Positions 58,301-64,000 of a stretch of DNA of 64,000 nucleotides are shown piece by piece; the stretch's first letter is position 1; every line of letters begins with the position of its first letter. Location: positions 8,557,501-8,621,500 of the forward strand of contig OZ014411.1 in the NCBI GenBank assembly GCA_963965975.1, read 5' to 3'. Made by a program: the position numbers and the translations under genes. This stretch comes from Xestospongia bergquistia. Taxonomy: Eukaryota; Porifera; Demospongiae; Haplosclerida; Petrosiidae. The notes under the pieces were generated by a model. It did no database searches. It was given only the letters and a program-made list of their open reading frames with translations, and was not told where the DNA came from.

Positions 58301-58885
58301 ATACTAACTACATGTATAATAATTACATATTTATATATATAATAGATAATATAATATATAATAGATCTATAAGCCAAAAACTAACCTTTGTAGTTAAGTG
58401 CCTAATAATAATTGTAATATAAAGACCTGGGTTGAAAATAAAAAATTGTATTTTTTAAATATTTTAGTTATTATTATACTAATGATTCAATTTTTCACAC
58501 GATTATTAAACACAGATAGCAGTTTACAAAAAGGAACTGTAGATGCAGAGGTTAAAAAATGCAACCAAGATAGATTGGAACAGTACACAGTAAAGGAGGT
58601 AATTAAGTACAATGTATATGACTAATGATTTATACTTAATTGATATAATATATAAATTTTACATTTTCTTGATGTATTTAATAGGTCCTAGATTTATTGG
58701 ATAAACTGAATTTAAGCAAATACAAGGAAACATTTGAAGAGGAACAAATCACAGGATCTTTGCTACTAGAAATTGATGATGAGATCTTAAAAGAAGACTT
58801 AGGTGTTCATAGAAAACTTGATCGTCTTAAGATAATGAGAGTGATTCAGGGACGTCTATCTTTACAGGACCCTACCATTATTTAA
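55380..58885 (+). CDS. Gene L: CABIT-SAM adaptor with premature stop before the SAM domain
   Basis: Exons 55380-56700, 56771-56850, 57839-58166, 58516-58598 and 58685-58885 align with gene K and keep phases 1, 0, 1, 0. The CABIT domain (about 5-250, CNATFST) is intact, and the tail has DEIYEEIGPL. In the third exon CAA has become TAA at 58028-58030, ending the spliced protein at about 530 residues, before the intact SAM exon. The exon-1 donor is the shifted one (GATG|GTCAAG), weaker than in K; unspliced reading stops at 56726. So the gene probably makes a CABIT-only protein, or is decaying, or the stop is an allele. Confidence 0.72.
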
Positions 58886-59892
58886 CTATATTAATATATT
58901 ATACTTTGTTAATATTTTTATTTTAACAAATGAGCTACATGTGGTTGTTTCTTCATTACTTTTTTGGTCTTTATTCTATCATAATAATATTTATCGAGTC
59001 ATTTTAACAACAATTTGTAGTTTACATTGGTGGAATACTATGGAATTTATATAGTTTATGTGAATTACTCATTGCACTATTTGTTAGTATGATATACTAT
59101 TACTTATACAAAGTGACATATGACAAAATTTGAGTAGTTGATTTAACCAAGTATGGTTACACAACAACGTCTTAGGTGCAAACTTAAAGTCCTGATATAC
59201 TGGGCTGTTAAGGAAAAAAATTCTTGTATCAACTAATGAGAGTGTCTACTGCAATCAGCATAATATGTTAATTTAATGAACATTTGCTATTTCTTAGTAT
59301 CTTATCATGTATTATGCGTAACATAAACTACCAAACATTGGTTAAATCAACAACAGAAACTATTAAATTATTCTAAACTTTATCACTGTAAATTTTTCCC
59401 CTATCAAAACTTAAAATAAAGTGAAGAAGAAAGATTAGTATTGAAGGACATGTTAGACTCTGATTATCAAACTTTTGGTAGTGTTAATGTGTATTAGTAG
59501 TACCGTGTTAAACTAAACTAGTTGTCTTAACCATTTCAAGCATATTTTGTTCACATGCATATCTACAAAATACATTGAAGTGTATGTACAAATTTTGTAA
59601 TAACAACTGAGGTCTAGCATCTATTCATCAGTTCTAACAATTGGATATACATAGTACATGTATTACGTCAGTAATGAAAACTGCACATGTTTATTTCAAT
59701 GCTTTAAAAAAATTTTTTTGTACAACCATATATTGGTTAAATCAACTAATTAGTTTTACAATGATATATATGTATGTAACTCTCAGTTAGTATGTCAATA
59801 ATTTTGTTGATATTCTATTTTTGATCATTACTTCATAATCAAAAATTAGTATAAATTAAAAAGACATAAAATACACTATTCTGTATATTTTG
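58886..59892. other. Spacer between converging genes L and N
   Basis: It matches 50555-51766 without the MITE, giving the empty insertion site near 59636. It holds a decayed MITE piece near 59010-59110 and the stop-interrupted copy of the small exon-like frame (59290-59496). Confidence 0.5.
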
Positions 59893-62800
59893 TTAATCCA
59901 AATTAAACTTGGATACTGAGAGACGACCATCAATAATTGACATTAGTTTAATACGATGGAGTCTTGTAGATATACCGATGTCCTCTTTGAGAATAGTCTC
60001 ATCTAATTCTAACAGCAGACAACCATCAATTTGTTCTTCAATAAATGTTTCTTTGTATTTACCTAATCCTATTTTTTCCAAGAACTGAGCTACCTAAATA
60101 GTTAAAGATATAGTTATTTAATATGTTTTATTTAATTATAAAATATAATTAAGAATAATGAATGAAGCACCTATAATAATTGCACACATTTTATGATGAA
60201 TGTATCAATTATATTTGTCTATTCATGTAATATGTAAACCACTATATAATAATTAGAAGACTATCAACTGTCAATCAGTATAATAGTGATGTTTACTACT
60301 ATGTGTGTGAATATATATGTGGAATTTATGACAAAGGATAGTCCTACATACTACATAATTTTTTCTATTTCTTTTGTGTCTCATGTATTTGAAATTCCAA
60401 TCAATGACCCATTTTATACTGAAGCCAAGGGTAGACATTATTATATCAGTAGTGGAGAACTAGGGGGGGGCAGGGGGGGCTGGAGCCCCCCCACTTTTGA
60501 AAGTGGGGGGCTCTGCCCCCTTACTGTTTGATTTTTGACTGTGTGATATAGAAGTATGCATGATGAATTCCACTCCTCACTAACAAACTGGGTGAAAAAT
60601 AATTTAATTAATCAACAATCAACCAGCTGTATAAGAATCAATGACATTCACGATTTGGTATGCTAAAGTTAATTACTCAAAGAAGCAAAGTGTGACAATT
60701 GTTAAGAGGGTATGACATTATTTAATAATTGGTCAAAGTGATCTCATGGGATGAAATATTTACACTATACATTATAGCTGTATATGAATCAATGACATTC
60801 ACAATTTGGTATGCTAAAGTTAATTGCTCAAAGAAGCAAAGTGTGACAATTGTTAAGAGAGTATGACATTATTTAATAATTGGTCAAAGTGATTTCATGG
60901 GATGAACCATTTACACTATACATTATGCTATCACATGTGGCTATTAAAAGGCAGCTGGGTAAGTTAAAGAATGACTGAGAGATATAATGGCAAAAAGGCA
61001 AAGACAACAAAGTTTGCTTTCTGTCTGGTCTGGCAAGAGGATAAGATCTGAGGGCAATTAAGACAACTATGGCTCTCCTGCATCAGAAATCCAAAACCTG
61101 AGTGGTGAACAGCAACTCGATCTTCATGATGATGGAACTTCATGACCAGATGGATGACATTAACGTGAGCACTGCCTACAATCTTCCCAATGATAATGAA
61201 GAGACTCCAAGTACTGAGAGACATGGATTCAGTGATTCCATAATCCATGATGGAGGTAAAGAAGATAGTAATACATGTACAGCCGAGTGTTGCTTCAGTT
61301 TTGAAAAACCATTTCAGCCTACTGATAAACACACATTAGATACACTGGCAACCGATAAGAGAAAGTTTCAATCGCAATGGTATAAACAGTTTCGTTGGCT
61401 TACTATCTGTGTGACAGTTGGGAAAGCATTCTGCCTTTATTGCCGTTTCGCTGTAAAACACAAACTGCTTACTTTCAGTAAAATGGGTGAAAAGGCATTC
61501 ACTGAAACTGGGTTTCAGAACTGGAAAAAGGCTATTGAAAAATTCAAATTGCACGAAGGTTCACATGCTCACAGGGAAGCATTGTCTAAATGGATGGCTT
61601 GTGGAAGACAAACTATAGCAGCACAGTTGAATTCTCAACTGCAACAGTCTCAAAAAGTTCGAAGACAAGGTCTTTTAGCACAAATAAAAGGAATAAGGTA
61701 TCTTGCTCGTCAAGGTATTGCTTTTCGCAATCACAAGGAATCCGAAGGAAACCTTCATCAGCTCATGGATTCATGAGAATCGCTTCACATGCCACCAGTC
61801 AGTGGGTGATCTGATCACAATCGCAGGACAGTCCATACTTAGAAAGCTATTGCTTAAGATAAAAGATGGCCTTGGCCCAGCATGGTTTTCTGTCATTGCA
61901 GATGAGGCAACTGATGTTGCTAGCAATGAGCAAATGAGTGTAGCAATTCGTTGGGTAAATGACAGCTATGATATTCAAGAACATCCAGTGGGGTTGTTTA
62001 AAGTGCCCAACACGGCGGCAGAAACCTTATTCACAATAATCAAAGATATCCTCATTCGATGTAACTTGCCCTTATCACTATGTAGAGGACAAGCATATGA
62101 TGGTGCCTCAAACATGCAGGGCAAAAAAAGGTGTAGCAACAAGGCTTAGAAGAGAGCAACCAGCAGCTATTCCAGTACACTGCTTTGCACACTGTTTAAA
62201 CCTCTGCCTCCAGGATGCCTGTAGAAAGTTGGTGTATGTGAGAGATGCATTGGAAACAGTACGAGAGATCAGTAACCTTATCCGCTATTCACCTAAAAGG
62301 CTTCATCTTTTCTCAACAAAACTTCAATGTTCTGAAGAAGGTGGTGTAACTTTAAATAAGATTTTCATTTACATCTATCTGATTCTTCACTAAGCACTTG
62401 GCCCCCCCACTTTTCAGTACCTGTCTCCACCCCTGTATATATAATCAAAGTCATGAACCCAATCCAAGTGGAAACACTATCCCAATGTTCAATTATGCTC
62501 TATGTTCTAGTAAATAACAAGAAAAGCCTAATAAAAATTAGTAATGGTGTAACTGCCATAAATGGAATAAGGAGTTGGAATTCATCAACTTTGTTGATAG
62601 TTGGAATTTTCAAATATGCAAAGGTGTGCAGAGGAATTAGGGAATAAATATTGAAGTGTCCTTAGCCTCTGTATAATTACTATGACATTTCATGTATCTC
62701 AAGTTATTTTGGAGGTATGTATGCAACCTAAGTGAATATTCAATCTATTATAAGTGATCAATATATATTAATACCTCATCAACTGACAACTCCTTTAAGT

Positions 62801-64000
62801 AAGCTTTATTTTCTTGGAGGGTTACATGAACTTCTTCTGTTTTAATTTCTTTATTAGGCTTCTCTGTATAAGCATAAAAAAACAAATGAATTCAATTGTA
62901 CTGTTATAGTATATGAATATTACAACAAGGATAATTTATGATATACTAATGTGCTTTGTATATATACCATTCATTGTTTTTTCTAGTCCATGAAGACGAG
63001 TGGTAAGTTGAAAATTATTCTCTTTCAACTCAGACAACTGTTTTAGTAGCTGTTCTTTTTCAGATAATGGAGATTCAATATTGTCTGGAACATTAGTACA
63101 AAACTCAGTGGAGTCATAAGAAGGATTGACTACAGGAATTATTACTTCTGTTTTGGTTTTAGGTGACATACTTTCAGAATAAGTTCGCTTTGATCTTGGA
63201 GGAATTGGAGGACGATTGTTTTTAAAACTGCCAGGAGATGGACGAGGTGGAATAGGAGGAGGGCTGCGTATTTCAGTATGTTGCTCTGTAGGAGAATGAA
63301 TTGTTTCTCTTTCATGTGGCAACACTTCATATTCACATATATTTATATTGTGTATGCCATTTCTCCATTCATGTTCAGGAATAGACTTTAAAAGGTCTTG
63401 TTGTAATATTCTAGTCACTGGAGAAACATCAGTAACAACTTCAGTTAGAAGTGATGGCTTGAGAATCTTTGCTAGCCACTGTGCATCTATGCTCAATTGA
63501 AGTTTTTCCTCTTCGGAGGTTTGCATGCGTCGAATATCAATAGGAACAGAACTTGTTATTTCAATAACATTACTTGGGACGTTATCATAATCATATCTCT
63601 TAGGTGTAGCAATTATAGATTGAAGCAAGTGATGATTATGGATTACTACAATTTCCTTTTTGAACAACATATCAACTTTTGTATCATCATGAGAAAGGTA
63701 GACATAAAGTGGTAACTGATGATGTTCCAGTAATAGTTGTAGATCAATAGATATCAAAGATAGTTGAGTTGTAAAATGACCTTTACAAGTGTCTTCAAGA
63801 CAAAATGATGCATTTGTCTCTGGGTCAATGCAATAAAGCTTCTTTCTCTTTCTACTTGAAGAGTCAATCTTTTTAACAATTAAGATTTGACCTTTCTGTA
63901 GTGACAGAGATGAATCCTTTGAAGATGTCCAGTTTTTCCCTACACTAACAACAGAAGGTTGAGGTACAGCTTTAATCAGGTCAGCCACAGTAACAAAATA
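59893..64000 (-). CDS. Gene N: CABIT-SAM adaptor, copy of gene M (5' end outside the window)
   Basis: On the minus strand the CABIT exon runs from beyond 64000 to 62968, then exons 62863-62775 and 60093-59893, with the same phases as gene M. The visible part begins inside the CABIT domain (MADLIKAVPQPSVVSV region) and keeps CKGHFTTQ, two PPIPPR motifs, CEYEVLPHE and the coiled coil. The SAM domain reads VAQFLEKIGLGKYKETF and ends KFNLD. All visible exons are open. The intron before the SAM exon is 2.7 kb, against 0.77 kb in M, because of a hAT insertion. Confidence 0.83.
60635..60935. repeat. Two-copy tandem repeat inside the hAT element
   Basis: A roughly 150-base block beginning near AATCAATGACATTCACGATT (about 60637) is repeated from about 60787 with few changes, in the 5' non-coding part of the element. 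Confidence 0.85.
61102..62393 (+). pseudogene. hAT transposase (zinc-finger MYM/DUF4371-like), frameshifted
   Basis: Three overlapping frames together cover the N-terminal and central transposase. 61102-61776 has a TTF-type zinc-finger region (WYKQFRWLTICVT, FCLYCRFAVKH). 61703-62149 has FSVIADEATDVASNEQMSV (the first catalytic acidic region) and CRGQAYDGASNMQGK (the second). 62097-62393 has PVHCFAHCLNLCLQDA. Frame changes near 61770 and 62125, and the lack of the C-terminal dimerisation domain, make it inactive. The family is recognised from these motifs as found in ZMYM1-like hAT proteins. Confidence 0.82.

Larger units (their letters stand above)
60447..62435 (+). mobile_element. hAT-type transposon in the last intron of gene N
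   Basis: About 2 kb absent from the matching intron of gene M (empty site near 52367). The ends are CAGTAGTGGAGA and the complement of TCTCCACCCCTG. The subterminal sequence forms a G-run/C-run hairpin (GCCCCCCCACTTTTGAAAGT). It lies in a TATAT context with no clean 8-base duplication left. It encodes a broken transposase on the plus strand, antisense to gene N. Confidence 0.82.
54606..64000. repeat. Segmental duplication L-N, copy 2
   Basis: The second copy of the about 9-kb block, running off the right edge. It carries gene L (plus), gene N (minus) and the hAT element in an intron of N. Similarity to copy 1 extends through introns and spacers. Confidence 0.85.

Noticed and set aside
1..64000. 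Prokaryotic readings (operons, CRISPR arrays, ribosome binding sites)
   Set aside because: Split genes with consistent GT-AG introns and metazoan domains show this is animal nuclear DNA. The regular repeats seen are microsatellites, MITEs and segmental duplications, not CRISPR.

Overview
This window is animal DNA, most likely from a demosponge and probably Amphimedon or a close relative. The evidence is AT-rich sequence, short GT-AG introns (about 50 to 400 nt) inside genes that cannot be read as single frames, dense small inverted-repeat elements, and metazoan signalling domains (CABIT, SAM). The species is an inference; no marker gene here fixes it.

Almost every gene belongs to one family, CABIT-SAM adaptors that resemble GAREM/Themis-type signalling proteins. 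A large first exon encodes a CABIT domain and a low-complexity tail with tyrosine or proline motifs. One to three small linker exons follow. The last exon always begins in phase 0 with a Val codon (GTN) and encodes a SAM domain. I rebuilt these models by joining exons whose phases agree: A (1405-4971), B (5351-9329, nonsense codon), C (10174-13160), D (13625-15240, SAM but no CABIT), E (16077-18441), F (decayed relic, about 19.4-21.5 kb), G (21804-23691, N-myristoylation motif), H (26619-30333), I (32927-35279), J (38572-40923), K (46807-50554), L (55380-58885, premature stop before SAM), M (54264-51767, minus) and N (beyond 64000 to 59893, minus). A lone SAM exon at 799-1026 ends a further gene lying left of the window.

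Layout. 1-9.6 kb: about 4-kb tandem units carrying gene A/B copies, each gene spanning a unit boundary. 9.6-24 kb: divergent single copies C, D, E, F, G. 24.7-26.4 kb: a decayed Tigger/jerky-like DNA transposon. 26.5-46 kb: near-identical genes H, I, J, separated by relics of a G-like gene, several MITEs, a fold-back element carrying a retroelement fragment and a mini-Tigger. 45.6-64 kb: two copies of an about 9-kb block, each holding a plus-strand gene (K, L) converging on a minus-strand gene (M, N). A hAT element interrupts the last intron of N.

How the genes may work together: CABIT-SAM proteins are expected to be cytoplasmic adaptors downstream of tyrosine kinases. The copies differ mainly in tails, linkers and membrane-targeting N-termini, while the CABIT and SAM modules stay conserved. 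H, I, J, K and L also share an ETS-like ACTTCCGG box within about 30-80 bases of their ATG codons. The array therefore looks like a locally expanding, co-regulated signalling-adaptor cluster with ongoing exon duplication, splice-site turnover and pseudogene formation.
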